Shown: positions 1 to 8,742 of the stretch, piece by piece
Position numbering within the stretch: the first letter of the stretch is position 1
How the letters are laid out: each line of letters opens with the position of its first letter
DNA from: Pseudomonas rubra
Lineage (GTDB): Bacteria; Pseudomonadota; Gammaproteobacteria; Pseudomonadales; Pseudomonadaceae
Assembly (NCBI RefSeq): GCF_028656935.1
Contig: NZ_JAMDGZ010000019.1
Span: forward strand, 186,001 to 250,000
Length of the DNA: 64,000 nt
Direction: 5' to 3'
Translations under genes and position numbers: made by a program
The notes under the pieces: generated by a model
Database searches by the model: none
What the model was told of the DNA's origin: nothing
The model's input: only the letters and a program-made list of their open reading frames with translations

Positions 1-2469
1 GAGCTGTTCGCCTTGCTCAAGCGTAGCCACCAGCAGCTGGCGCACATGCTTGAGCAGTTGCAGCAAGGCCAGTTGCCCACAGCTCAGGTCGAACTGCTGG
101 CGGCGCTGCGCGAGTTCCGCCATGACGCACCGCAGCCGACACCTGTGGAAAAACCGGTCGAAGCGCAGCAGGATGCAGGCGACAAAGAACTGCTGGAAAT
201 CTTCCTCGAAGAAAGCCTCGACCTGGTCGAAAGCTCCAGCGCAGCGCTGCTGCGCTGGCAGGCCGAGCCGCGCAACGGCGTTGAAGTAGAGAACCTGCTG
301 CGCGACTTGCACACCCTCAAAGGGGGGGCGCGGATGGTCGAGATCGCACCGATCGGCGACCTGGCCCACGAGCTTGAATTTCTCTACGAGTTGCTCGCAG
401 CCGGCCAGCTGCAGCCCAGTGCAGCGCTGTTCAGCCTGCTGCAGAACTGCCATGACCGTCTGGCTCATATGCTCGACGCCGTGCGCCTGCAACAGCCGCT
501 GCATGCGGCCACGGCGCTGATCGACTACATCCGCAACTTCAGCAGCGCGGCCCTGGCCGACGCCGGCGCCAGCCAGGCGCTAGCGGACACGGCACCGCCG
601 GAGCTGCCGGTGACCGCGCCTGAGCGTGGCGCCGGTGACATGGTCAAGGTGGCTTCGGAACTGCTGGATGACCTTGGCAACCTAGCCGGGGAAAACTCGA
701 TCATCCGTGGCCGAATCGAGCAGCAGGTCAACGATGCGCAAGTGGCCTTGAGCGAGATGGAAACCACGCTGGAGCGCATGCGCGATCAGCTCAGACGCCT
801 GGACACTGAAACCCAGGGACGCATCCTCAGCCGCCAGGCAGATGGCGATGGCCAGGCTTATGAGGATTTCGACCCACTGGAAATGGACCGCCATTCGCAG
901 TTGCAGCAGTTGTCCCGGGCCCTGTTCGAATCGGCCTCCGACTTGCTTGACCTGAAGGAAACCCTGAGTGTGCGTGCCCATGACGCGCAGAGCCTGTTGC
1001 AGCAACAGGCGCGGGTCAACAGTGAGCTGCAGGAGGGCCTGATGCGCACGCGCATGGTGCCGTTCGAGCGCCTGGTGCCGCGTTTGCAGCGGGTGGTGCG
1101 GCAGGTGTCCAGTGAGCTGGGCAAGCAGGTCGAGCTGGTGGTCGGCAATGCTGAAGGGGAAATGGACCGCAGCGTGTTGGAGCGCATGATGGCGCCCCTG
1201 GAGCATATGCTGCGCAACGCCGTTGACCATGGCCTGGAGTCGCGGGAGGCGCGCCTGGCGGCGGGCAAGTCGGAGCAGGGGCTGATTTGCCTGAACCTGC
1301 TGCATGAAGGGGCCGATATCGTCATCGAAATGAGCGATGACGGCGCCGGGGTGCCGCTGGAAGCCGTGCGGCGCAAAGCGATCAAGCGCGGGCTGCTCGA
1401 CCCTGCCGCTGTGCTCAGCGACCACGAGATCATGCAGTTCATTCTGCAGCCGGGGTTTTCCACTGCCGAGAAGATCACCCAGATTTCCGGACGGGGCCTG
1501 GGCATGGACGTGGTGCATGAAGAGGTCAAGCAGCTCGGTGGATCGATGGTGATCGAGTCGAACCCGGGCAAGGGCGCGCGCTTTCTGATTCGTCTTCCGT
1601 TCACCGTGTCGATCAACCGCGGGCTGATGGTCCACTACGGGGAAGAGCAGTACGCGATTCCGCTGAACACCATCGAAGGTATTGTCCGCGTGCCGCCAGC
1701 CGAGCTGGAAGCCTGTTATCAGCTCGATCCGCCGTATTACCAGTACGCCGGGCACCGCTACGCGCTGCACTACCTGGGTGAACTGCTGCAGGGCGCAACG
1801 CAGCCAAAGCTGTTGGGCCAGAGCCTGCCGCTGCCGGTACTGCTGGTGCACTCTCATGATCAGCAATATGCAGTGCAGGTCGATGGCCTGGCAGCCAGCC
1901 GCGAAATCGTGGTCAAGAGCCTCGGGCCGCAGTTTGCGGCGGTCCAGGGTTTGTCCGGGGCGACGTTACTGGGTGATGGGCGGGTGGTGCTGATTCTCGA
2001 TCTGCCCGGCCAGTTGCGCGGTTTGCAGCAGATGGCCCGGCACCACCCGGGCAGCGCCGGTCAGCGCCGGGACAGCCTTGGCAGTTTGCCGGCAAGGCCG
2101 CTGCTGGTCATGGTGGTGGACGATTCGGTCACCGTGCGCAAGGTCACCGGGCGCCTGCTCGAGCGCCATGGCATGAATGTGCTGACCGCCAAGGACGGTG
2201 TCGACGCCATGGCCCTGTTGCAGGAGCATCGTCCGGATATTCTTCTGCTGGATATCGAGATGCCGCGCATGGACGGCTTTGAAGTCGCCACCCAGATTCG
2301 CCATGATCCCCAGCTCAAGGACCTGCCGATCATCATGATCACCTCGCGCACCGGCCAGAAGCACCGAGATCGGGCCATTGCCATTGGTGTCAACGACTAC
2401 CTGGGCAAGCCCTATCAGGAATCGGTGCTGCTGCAGAGCATTGCCCAATGGAGTCACCGCGATGCTTGA
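1..2469 (+). CDS. chpA: ChpA-type CheA hybrid histidine kinase of the Pil-Chp system (5' truncated by window edge)
   Basis: The reading frame is already open at base 1, so this is the C-terminal part (about 822 residues) of a larger protein. ChpA proteins carry many Hpt domains upstream of this portion. Visible in order: an Hpt domain with the phospho-acceptor motif HTLKGGARM (His codon 310-312); a coiled dimerisation segment ending in RTRMVPFERLVPRLQ; a HATPase domain with N-box (MLRNAVDHGLES), SDDGAGV and ISGRGLGMDVV; a CheW-like domain; and a C-terminal receiver with the DD pair, phospho-acceptor Asp in LLLDIEMPRMDG and Lys in GKPY. It is expected to phosphorylate the PilG/PilH-type response regulators that control type IV pilus motility. 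It overlaps the next gene by 8 bp, indicating an operon. The family is certain; the name chpA rests on the Hpt/CheA/REC architecture and on the ChpC-like neighbour. Confidence 0.9.
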   Translation, partial: ELFALLKRSHQQLAHMLEQLQQGQLPTAQVELLAALREFRHDAPQPTPVEKPVEAQQDAGDKELLEIFLEESLDLVESSSAALLRWQAEPRNGVEVENLLRDLHTLKGGARMVEIAPIGDLAHELEFLYELLAAGQLQPSAALFSLLQNCHDRLAHMLDAVRLQQPLHAATALIDYIRNFSSAALADAGASQALADTAPPELPVTAPERGAGDMVKVASELLDDLGNLAGENSIIRGRIEQQVNDAQVALSEMETTLERMRDQLRRLDTETQGRILSRQADGDGQAYEDFDPLEMDRHSQLQQLSRALFESASDLLDLKETLSVRAHDAQSLLQQQARVNSELQEGLMRTRMVPFERLVPRLQRVVRQVSSELGKQVELVVGNAEGEMDRSVLERMMAPLEHMLRNAVDHGLESREARLAAGKSEQGLICLNLLHEGADIVIEMSDDGAGVPLEAVRRKAIKRGLLDPAAVLSDHEIMQFILQPGFSTAEKITQISGRGLGMDVVHEEVKQLGGSMVIESNPGKGARFLIRLPFTVSINRGLMVHYGEEQYAIPLNTIEGIVRVPPAELEACYQLDPPYYQYAGHRYALHYLGELLQGATQPKLLGQSLPLPVLLVHSHDQQYAVQVDGLAASREIVVKSLGPQFAAVQGLSGATLLGDGRVVLILDLPGQLRGLQQMARHHPGSAGQRRDSLGSLPARPLLVMVVDDSVTVRKVTGRLLERHGMNVLTAKDGVDAMALLQEHRPDILLLDIEMPRMDGFEVATQIRHDPQLKDLPIIMITSRTGQKHRDRAIAIGVNDYLGKPYQESVLLQSIAQWSHRDA

Positions 2470-2929
2470 ACAAAACGCCCGGCATAACCGGCGCAGCAGC
2501 CTGACCGGCTTGCTGCTGCCCTTGAGCGATCGCTGCCTGGTGCTGCCCAACGTTGCCGTGGCCGAGTTGATCGGCTTTCAAGCCGGTAGTCCGACCCTGG
2601 AGCCGCCTGAATGGTTGCTCGGCTGGATCGACTGGCGTGGCCAGCGCCTGCCCCTGCTGAGCTTCGAGGCGGCGTGTGGTGGCCAGCTGCAGGTGGGCGA
2701 GCGGGCGCGCATCGTGGTGCTCAATGCCTTGGGCAGCAGCCCGTTGCGCTTTGTCGCCTTGCTGGTGCAGGGTATCCCGCGCTCGTGCAAGCTCGATAGC
2801 CAGCTCAACTTCGTCGATGTGCCGCTGGCCGCCCTGGAGCTGGCGGCGGTGCAGGTGGGTGAGCAGGTGGCGCGAGTCCCGGACTTGCCCGCACTGGAGC
2901 AACTGATGGTGGACGCAGGGGTGGTTTGA
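2462..2929 (+). CDS. chpC: CheW-like adaptor protein, ChpC type
   Basis: A 155-residue protein made of a single CheW-like domain. Such domains couple CheA kinases to methyl-accepting receptors. The ATG at 2462 lies inside the last codons of the upstream kinase gene (8-bp overlap, different frame), which points to translational coupling. An in-frame upstream extension to 2378 exists but would run through the kinase coding region, so it was not chosen. Typical CheW features are present: the hydrophobic start of the domain (LLLPLSDRCLVLPNVAVAEL), the GWIDWRGQRLPLLSFE segment, and the C-terminal part with FVDVPL. In Pseudomonas the gene after chpA in the pil-chp cluster is chpC, which fits size and position. 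The product is cytoplasmic or pole-associated. No further operon member follows; the next gene has its own ribosome binding site. Confidence 0.85.
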   Translation: MLEQNARHNRRSSLTGLLLPLSDRCLVLPNVAVAELIGFQAGSPTLEPPEWLLGWIDWRGQRLPLLSFEAACGGQLQVGERARIVVLNALGSSPLRFVALLVQGIPRSCKLDSQLNFVDVPLAALELAAVQVGEQVARVPDLPALEQLMVDAGVV

Positions 2930-2984
2930 AACATTTGCCTGTGTAGGATGGGAGTCCTGTTTCAAGTCAGGAGGACCCTGTTGC

Positions 2985-3602
2985 ATGTATCACGGTGAAC
3001 GTTTCAACGCCTGGACCCATCTGGTCGGCGCCGTTCTGGCCTGTATCGGCGCCATCTGGTTGCTGGTGGTGGCAAGCCTGCAGGGCGATCCCTGGAAAAT
3101 CGTCAGCCTGGCGATCTATGGTTTTACCTTGCTGTTGCTCTACAGCATCTCGACGCTGTATCACAGCGTGCGCGGCAGGGCCAAAGTGATCATGCGCAAG
3201 CTCGATCACCTGTCGATCTACCTGTTGATTGCCGGCAGCTACACCCCGTTCTGCCTGGTCAGCTTGCGTGGGCCCTGGGGCTGGAGCCTGTTCGGGGTGG
3301 TTTGGGGGCTGGCGCTGATCGGCATGCTGCAAGAGATCAAGCCGCGCTCGGAAGCGCGGGTCATGTCGATCATCATCTACGCGTTGATGGGCTGGATCGT
3401 CCTGGTTGCGGTCAAGCCGTTACTGGCCAGCCTCGGTACTGCAGGCTTTGCCTGGCTCGCAGGTGGCGGGGCGTTTTACACCATCGGCATCATCTTCTTT
3501 GCTTACGACAGCCGCTTTCGCCATTGGCATGGCATCTGGCACCTGTTCGTGATCGCCGGCAGCCTGCTGCACTTCATCGCGGTGTTCTTCTACGTCCTTT
3601 AA
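2985..3602 (+). CDS. Hemolysin III / PAQR-family seven-helix membrane protein
   Basis: A 205-residue polytopic membrane protein with about seven hydrophobic segments. It opens with the family signature GERFNAWTHLVGA and contains STLYHS, IAGSYTPF and the C-terminal pair WHGIWHLF...LLHF. The spaced His, Ser and Asp residues are those that bind zinc in PAQR-type proteins. Length matches the bacterial HlyIII/YqfA family (about 205-220 residues). The start is supported by AGGAGG about 11 bases upstream. The family is linked to membrane homeostasis; the haemolysin name is historical and I do not infer haemolytic activity. Its stop overlaps the end of the convergent rsmE gene by 4 bp, so transcripts from both sides meet here without a spacer. 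Confidence 0.88.
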   Translation: MYHGERFNAWTHLVGAVLACIGAIWLLVVASLQGDPWKIVSLAIYGFTLLLLYSISTLYHSVRGRAKVIMRKLDHLSIYLLIAGSYTPFCLVSLRGPWGWSLFGVVWGLALIGMLQEIKPRSEARVMSIIIYALMGWIVLVAVKPLLASLGTAGFAWLAGGGAFYTIGIIFFAYDSRFRHWHGIWHLFVIAGSLLHFIAVFFYVL

Positions 3603-4318
3603 AAGTCGCCCCACAACTGCTGGGCGACGGACAGGGCGACCACCGGTGCGGTTTCGGTGCGTAGCACGCGTGGGCCCAGGCGCGCGGCGTGAAAGCCTGC
3701 GCCTTTGGCCTGCTCGACTTCCGCTTCGCTGAGGCCGCCTTCTGGGCCGATCAGAAAGGCCAGGCTGGCCGGCTTCTGATGGCTGATCATGGGCTCGGCG
3801 ACCGGGTGCAGGACCAGCTTGAGGTCCTCGTCGCAAGCCTTGAGCCAGTCGGCCAGCAGCTGCGGCGGATGAATCACCGGCACGCTTGAGCGCCCGCACT
3901 GTTCGCAGGCGCTGATTGCCACCTGACGCCAGTGGGCCAGGCGCTTGTCGGCGCGCTCATCCTTCAGGCGCACTTCGCAGCGCTCACTGACGATCGGGGT
4001 GATGGCCGCGACGCCCAGCTCGGTGGCTTTCTGGATCGCCCAGTCCATGCGTTCGCCGCGGGACAGGCCCTGGCCGAGGTGGATGTGCAGGCTGGAGTCG
4101 GCTTGCCCGGCGAAGGCTTCATCGAGCTGCACGCGGACGGCTTTCTTGCCGACTTCGAGCAACTGGCCGCGAAATTCCTGGCCGCTGCCGTCGAACAGTT
4201 GTACGGCGTCACCGGCAGCCATGCGCAGCACGCGGCCGATGTAGTGGGCCTGGGCTTCGGGCAGGTCGTGCTCGCCGAGGCTCAGGGGGGCATCGATGAA
4301 GAAGCGGGACAGTCTCAT
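3599..4318 (-). CDS. rsmE: 16S rRNA (uracil1498-N3)-methyltransferase RsmE
   Basis: A 239-residue SPOUT methyltransferase. RsmE methylates N3 of U1498 in 16S rRNA of the assembled 30S subunit, using SAM. The N-terminal PUA-like domain begins MRLSRFFIDAPL. The C-terminal knotted fold has both signature loops, LIGPEGGLSEAE and LGPRVLRTETAPVVAL, which bind SAM in this family. Length is typical. It lies downstream of bioA on the same strand, with about 120 bp between them containing a REP hairpin, so cotranscription is possible but not evident. The 3' end overlaps the convergent HlyIII gene by 4 bp. Confidence 0.95.
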   Translation of the reverse strand: MRLSRFFIDAPLSLGEHDLPEAQAHYIGRVLRMAAGDAVQLFDGSGQEFRGQLLEVGKKAVRVQLDEAFAGQADSSLHIHLGQGLSRGERMDWAIQKATELGVAAITPIVSERCEVRLKDERADKRLAHWRQVAISACEQCGRSSVPVIHPPQLLADWLKACDEDLKLVLHPVAEPMISHQKPASLAFLIGPEGGLSEAEVEQAKGAGFHAARLGPRVLRTETAPVVALSVAQQLWGDF

Positions 4319-4347
4319 GTACTAACTCTAAATATGTGTTGGTGCTA

Positions 4348-4431
4348 TGTGGGAGTGGCGGTTCGACGCCTCGACTTGCCCCGCGATGCAGGCAACCCGG
4401 ATCGCGGGGCAAGCCCGCTCCTACAGGCGAT
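4348..4431. repeat. REP-type inverted repeat, GCGGGGCAAGC family
   Basis: Perfect 13-bp inverted repeat (4375-4387 and 4401-4413) inside a longer imperfect palindrome in the bioA-rsmE gap. It carries the GCGGGGCAAGCCCGCTCCTAC core seen at three other places in this window. Confidence 0.8.
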
Positions 4432-4435
4432 GGGG

Positions 4436-5842
4436 TTAGCCCGGATCGCGGAAATTAGGGTGGAAGTCAGCCGGCACCGCCACGCTGACCTTGCTGCTGG
4501 TGGCAATGTCGATGCCTTCAGTGGCCACCTGGGCAAGGAAGTCGATCTGCTCTGGGGTGATCACATAAGGCGGTAGGAAGTACACCACGCTGCCCAAGGG
4601 GCGCAGCAGGGCACCGCGGCTCAGAGCGTGCTCAAAGACCTTCAAGCCGCGGCGTTCCTGCCACGGATAGGCGCTCTTGCTGGACTTGTCCTGGACCATC
4701 TCGATGGCCAGGGCCATGCCGGTCTGGCGCACTTCGGCGACATGCGGGTGGTCGACCAGGTGCGCAGTCGCCGTTGCCATTCGCTGGGCCAGCGCCTTGT
4801 TGGCTTCGATGACGTTGTCTTGCTCGAAGATATCCAGGGTCGCCAGCGCTGCGGCACAGGCCAGCGGGTTGCCGGTGTAACTGTGAGAATGAAGAAAGGC
4901 GCGCAGGGTCGGGTAATCGTCGTAAAAGGCGCTGTACACCTCGTTGGTGGTCAGGCAGGCTGCCAGCGGCAGGTAACCACCGGTCAAGGCCTTGGACAGG
5001 CACAGGAAATCCGGACGGATGCCGGCCTGTTCGCAGGCGAACATCGTCCCGGTGCGGCCAAAGCCTACGGCGATTTCGTCGTGGATCAGGTGCACGCCGT
5101 AGCGGTCGCAGGCTTCGCGCAACAGCTTGAGGTACACCGGGTGGTACATGCGCATGCCACCGGCGCCCTGGATCAGCGGCTCGACAATCACCGCAGCGAC
5201 GCTGGCGTGGTGCTCTGCCAGGGTCTGCTCCATGGCCGCGAACAGGTTGCGCGAGTGTTCTTCCCAGCCCATGCCTTCGGGGCGCAGGTAGCAGTCCGGG
5301 CTGGGTACCTTGATGGTGTCGAGCAGCAATGCCTTGTAGGTTTCGGTGAACAACGGCACATCGCCAACCGCCATCGCCGCAATGGTCTCGCCGTGATAGC
5401 TGTTGCTCAGGGTGACGAAACGCTTTTTCTCTGGCTGACCCTTGTTCAGCCAGTAGTGGAAACTCATTTTCAGCGCCACTTCGATGCAGGACGAACCATT
5501 ATCGGAGTAGAACACCCGGTCCAGGCCTGCAGGGGTGATCTGCACCAGACGCTCGGACAGCTCGATCACCGGTTGGTGACTGAAGCCGGCGAGGATCACA
5601 TGCTCGAGCTGGTCGACCTGGTCCTTGATGCGCTGGTTGATGCGCGGATTGGCATGACCGAAGGCGTTGACCCACCAGGAGCTGACGGCGTCGAGGTAGC
5701 GTTTGCCTTCGAAGTCTTCCAGCCAAACGCCTTCACCGCGCTTGATCGGAATCAGCGGCAGCTTTTCGTGGTCTTTCATCTGGGTGCAGGGATGCCACAG
5801 GACCTTGAGGTCGCGTTCCATCCACTGTTGGTTGAGGCCCAT
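4436..5842 (-). CDS. bioA: Adenosylmethionine-8-amino-7-oxononanoate aminotransferase BioA
   Basis: A 468-residue class III PLP-dependent aminotransferase. BioA converts KAPA to DAPA with SAM as the unusual amino donor, the antepenultimate step of biotin synthesis. Family marks: WHPCTQM near the N-terminus, SSWWVNAFGHANPRINQ, DEIAVGFGRTGT (PLP-binding Asp) and LSKALTGGYLPLA (Schiff-base Lys). The start at 5842 is preceded by AGGAG at good spacing. The frame stays open far upstream, but that region is antisense to the divergent amine oxidase gene. Length and start match known Pseudomonas BioA proteins. No other biotin gene is nearby, in line with bioA lying apart from bioBFHCD in pseudomonads. 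Confidence 0.96.
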   Translation of the reverse strand: MGLNQQWMERDLKVLWHPCTQMKDHEKLPLIPIKRGEGVWLEDFEGKRYLDAVSSWWVNAFGHANPRINQRIKDQVDQLEHVILAGFSHQPVIELSERLVQITPAGLDRVFYSDNGSSCIEVALKMSFHYWLNKGQPEKKRFVTLSNSYHGETIAAMAVGDVPLFTETYKALLLDTIKVPSPDCYLRPEGMGWEEHSRNLFAAMEQTLAEHHASVAAVIVEPLIQGAGGMRMYHPVYLKLLREACDRYGVHLIHDEIAVGFGRTGTMFACEQAGIRPDFLCLSKALTGGYLPLAACLTTNEVYSAFYDDYPTLRAFLHSHSYTGNPLACAAALATLDIFEQDNVIEANKALAQRMATATAHLVDHPHVAEVRQTGMALAIEMVQDKSSKSAYPWQERRGLKVFEHALSRGALLRPLGSVVYFLPPYVITPEQIDFLAQVATEGIDIATSSKVSVAVPADFHPNFRDPG

Positions 5843-5987
5843 TTCGATTCTCCTGACGACGGCGGCTTGGACATGCCGCGCAAGCCTATGCAAAGCGCCG
5901 GTCGAGAACAACCCGTACGCTGCAATCAGGGTGCTGGGCTTGCTGGCGGGGGCGCTTGGCGTGGCGTATCCTTCGGCTACTCTTTCT

Positions 5988-5999
5988 GGGGGATCCCCC
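5988..5999. repeat. 12-bp perfect palindrome upstream of the amine oxidase gene
   Basis: GGGGGATCCCCC is fully self-complementary and lies about 35 bp upstream of the start codon at 6035, in the divergent bioA/amine oxidase intergenic region. It has no loop, so it is not a terminator hairpin. It could be a protein-binding site; this is weak evidence. Confidence 0.35.
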
Positions 6000-6034
6000 C
6001 AAAACACTTCTGCTTTATATCCGGAGTTCGCCAA

Positions 6035-7894
6035 ATGTCTGCTGGTTGGCTGCGCGCCTGTGCGCTGGTAATGATAGGACTGTTCAGCGGCGCTGCGCTG
6101 GCCAAAGACAAGGCCCCGACGGCAATCGTCGTCGGTGGCGGTCTGGCCGGCCTGACAGCCGCCTATGAGTTGCAGAACAAAGGCTGGCAGGTGACCCTGC
6201 TGGAAGCCAAATCCGGCATGGGCGGGCGCTCGGGCCTGGCCACCAGTGAATGGATCGGCAACAGCAAGGCCCAGCCGGTGCTCAACCAGTACCTGGACGC
6301 CTTCAAGCTCAGCACCCTGCCGGCGCCGGAGTTCGTGCGCACTCCTGGCTATCTGATCGACGGCGAGTATTTCAGCGCGGCCGACCTTGCCACCAAGCAA
6401 CCGGCCACTGCCGAGGCGCTCAAGCGCTACGAGAAGACCCTCGACGACCTGGCGCGTTCGATCGATGATCCCCTGAACCCGGCGGCCAACAGCACCCTGT
6501 TTGCCCTGGACCAGCTCAACGTTTCCGGCTGGCTCGACAAGCTGCAGTTGCCAGCTACCGCGCGTCAGTTGATCAACCAGCAGATCCGTACCCGCTACGA
6601 CGAGCCTTCGCGCCTGTCGCTGCTCTACTTCGCCCAGCAGACCCGCGTCTACCGTGGCGTCAGCGACCGTGACCTGCGCGCCGCACGCCTGCCTGGCGGC
6701 AGCCCGGTATTGGCCCAGGCCTTCGTCAAGCAACTGAAGACCATCAAGACCCAGTCGCCGGTCAGCGCCATCATTCAGGACAAGGACGGCGTTACCGTCA
6801 AGGTGGGTAGCGTCGGTTACCAGGCCGACTATGTCGTGTTGGCGGTACCGCTGCGTGCGCTGTCGAAAATCCAGATGACCCCAGGCCTGGACACCAAACA
6901 CCTGGCTGCCCTCAAGGGCACCAACTACGGCTGGCGCGACCAGCTGATGCTCAAGTTCAAGACACCGGTGTGGGAAAGCCGCGCGCGGATGTCCGGCGAA
7001 ATCTACAGCAATACTGGTCTGGGCATGCTCTGGATCGAGCCTGCGCTCAAGGGCGGCGCCAACGTCGTAATCAACCTCTCCGGTGACAACGCCCGTCTGC
7101 TCCAGGCCTTTGGCGACAAGCAGATGGTCGATCAGGTACTGATTCGCCTGCACGCCTTCTACCCGCAAGCCCGGGGTGCCTTCAGCGGTTACGAAGTACG
7201 CCGTTACAGCACCGACGCTGGTACCGGTGGCGCCTACCTGGCCTACGGGCCAGGCCAGATCAGCAAGTTCTGGCGCCTGTGGGAGCGTCCGGTGCAGCGC
7301 ATTGCCTTTGCTGGTGAGCACACCGATGCGATGTACCCAGGCACCCTCGAAGGCGCACTGCGCAGTGGCCAGCGCGCTGCCAGTCAGGTCCAGGACCTGG
7401 CTGCCGGCAAGTCGTTCGAACCGGTCAAGGCGGTTGCTGCTACCGCCGCTGCAGGCACCGCTGCAGCGGCGGCGGCGAGCAAGGGCAACTTCTTCAGCAA
7501 CCTGTTTGGCGGCTCGTCCGACAAAGCGGCCAAGGCCGAGGCACCGGTGAAGCAGGAAGAGGGCAAGCCAGGGTTCTTCAAGCGCCTGTTCGGTGCAGCT
7601 GACAAGCCTGCCGAGCAGCCAGCGGCCAAGCCGGTCGAGGTGGCTCCGACACCAACCCCGGCGGCTGCACCAGCGCCTGTGGTGGCACCCGTGGCCAAGG
7701 AAGAGCCAGTCAAGGCGCCGGTGAAAGCGACCCCGGCCAAACCTGCGGCCAAGCAGGCACCGGCGAAGAAGCCGGTAGCCAAGACGCAACAGCAGCAGAA
7801 GACGGCAGCCAAGGCTGCACCGGCCAAGAAAGCCGCCGCCAAGGCGGAGCCTGCGAAAAAGCCGCTGGCCAATACCCAGGCCAAGGTGCAATAG
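6035..7894 (+). CDS. Exported FAD-dependent amine oxidase-like protein with Ala/Lys/Pro-rich C-terminal tail
   Basis: A 619-residue protein. Residues 1-23 form a Sec-type signal peptide ending in ALA, without a twin-arginine motif. The flavin domain follows: dinucleotide-binding IVVGGGLAGLTAAYEL, GGRSG, and the C-terminal FAD motif FAGEHTDAMYPGTLEGALRSG typical of flavin monoamine oxidases. From about residue 465 to the end the protein is low-complexity, rich in Ala, Lys, Pro and Glu, with many PAAK/KAAAK-type units like histone H1 or AlgP tails. Two short related blocks, FFSNLFGG and FFKRLFGA, sit at the start of this tail. The substrate cannot be read from sequence. An exported flavoprotein without a Tat signal is unusual, because FAD is normally loaded before export. 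The long frame upstream of 6035 is a non-coding extension over bioA; the Met at 6035 begins the signal peptide. Confidence 0.82.
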   Translation: MSAGWLRACALVMIGLFSGAALAKDKAPTAIVVGGGLAGLTAAYELQNKGWQVTLLEAKSGMGGRSGLATSEWIGNSKAQPVLNQYLDAFKLSTLPAPEFVRTPGYLIDGEYFSAADLATKQPATAEALKRYEKTLDDLARSIDDPLNPAANSTLFALDQLNVSGWLDKLQLPATARQLINQQIRTRYDEPSRLSLLYFAQQTRVYRGVSDRDLRAARLPGGSPVLAQAFVKQLKTIKTQSPVSAIIQDKDGVTVKVGSVGYQADYVVLAVPLRALSKIQMTPGLDTKHLAALKGTNYGWRDQLMLKFKTPVWESRARMSGEIYSNTGLGMLWIEPALKGGANVVINLSGDNARLLQAFGDKQMVDQVLIRLHAFYPQARGAFSGYEVRRYSTDAGTGGAYLAYGPGQISKFWRLWERPVQRIAFAGEHTDAMYPGTLEGALRSGQRAASQVQDLAAGKSFEPVKAVAATAAAGTAAAAAASKGNFFSNLFGGSSDKAAKAEAPVKQEEGKPGFFKRLFGAADKPAEQPAAKPVEVAPTPTPAAAPAPVVAPVAKEEPVKAPVKATPAKPAAKQAPAKKPVAKTQQQQKTAAKAAPAKKAAAKAEPAKKPLANTQAKVQ

Positions 7895-7905
7895 AGCGCT
7901 GACTT

Positions 7906-7979
7906 CATCGCCGGCAAGGCCGGCTCCCACAGGGTTTTGTGCAAGCTGAACTTGTGGGAGCCGGCGTTGCCGGCGATGG
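7906..7979. repeat. Paired REP elements in inverted orientation, GCCGGCAAG family
   Basis: CATCGCCGGCAAGGCCGGCT begins one arm and the reverse-complementary version (GGGAGCCGGCGTTGCCGGCGATG) closes the other, separated by about 20 bases. It lies directly after the amine oxidase stop codon. Confidence 0.8.
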
Positions 7980-8157
7980 GCCGTATCGCGGCCCCAAGAC
8001 CCTCAGGGGCTTCCCTTCCCACGTAGTTAATGTTTCCTTAATAGCTTCGCCTCATACTAAAGATCATATTTCTCGATATTTCACAGCAAGTTTTTCTGCT
8101 TTTAATCGATAGATAACTCGTTAGTCTTGAGCACAGTTCTTACAGGGAAACACGGCA

Positions 8158-8709
8158 ATGCAACTGCGCAATTCACCTTCTCGTTATGGCTTTGTCAGCA
8201 TCGTCCTGCACTGGGGTGTTGCTCTGGCTGTATTCGGCCTGTTCGGCCTGGGCCTGTGGATGATGGGCCTGGACTACTACAGCCTATGGCGCAAAGACGC
8301 CCCCGACCTGCACAAAAGCATTGGCCTGGTCCTGCTGGGGGTAATGTTGCTACGCGTGCTCTGGCGCTTTGTCAGCCCGCCACCGCCAGCCCTGGACAAT
8401 CACGGCACGTTCACCCGCATTGCCTCCAAACTAGGCCATGGCGTGCTGTACCTGGGCCTGTTCGCGGTGATGATCGCCGGTTACCTTATTTCTACCGCCG
8501 ATGGTGTCGGCATCCCGGTGTTCGGCTTGTTCGAAGTGCCGGCACTGATCAGCAGTATTCCCGATCAGGCCGATATTGCCGGTGAGGTCCATTTCTACCT
8601 GGCCTGGGGCCTGGTGATCTTTGCCGGGCTGCACGGCCTGGCAGCCCTGAAACACCACTTTATTGACCGTGACGCGACCCTGACTCGCATGCTGGGCCGC
8701 AAAGCTTGA
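8158..8709 (+). CDS. Cytochrome b561 family protein (YceJ-like)
   Basis: A 183-residue inner-membrane protein with four transmembrane segments. Candidate haem-ligand histidines sit within or beside the helices: SIVLHWGVAL, DLHKSIGL, KLGHGVLYLG and FAGLHGLAALKHHF. Proteins of this type are di-haem b cytochromes that exchange electrons between quinol and periplasmic partners. The gene lies 33 bp upstream of a YceI-family gene, the same order as yceJ-yceI in E. coli, so the two are probably cotranscribed. The 120 bp upstream are AT-rich and likely hold the promoter. Start ATG 8158 is preceded by ACAGGGAAA. The exact electron partner is unknown. Confidence 0.88.
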   Translation: MQLRNSPSRYGFVSIVLHWGVALAVFGLFGLGLWMMGLDYYSLWRKDAPDLHKSIGLVLLGVMLLRVLWRFVSPPPPALDNHGTFTRIASKLGHGVLYLGLFAVMIAGYLISTADGVGIPVFGLFEVPALISSIPDQADIAGEVHFYLAWGLVIFAGLHGLAALKHHFIDRDATLTRMLGRKA

Positions 8710-8742
8710 TGTTCAACCTCAACTCCAAAGGGATATAGACGC

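Noticed and set aside
5988..5999. GGGGGATCCCCC as a terminator
   Set aside because: A fully self-complementary 12-mer leaves no hairpin loop, and no T-run follows.
5843..7930. Minus-strand open frame extending bioA to 1164 residues
   Set aside because: It lies antisense to the amine oxidase gene, which has clear family motifs; the extension is a GC3-driven shadow frame with no recognisable domain.
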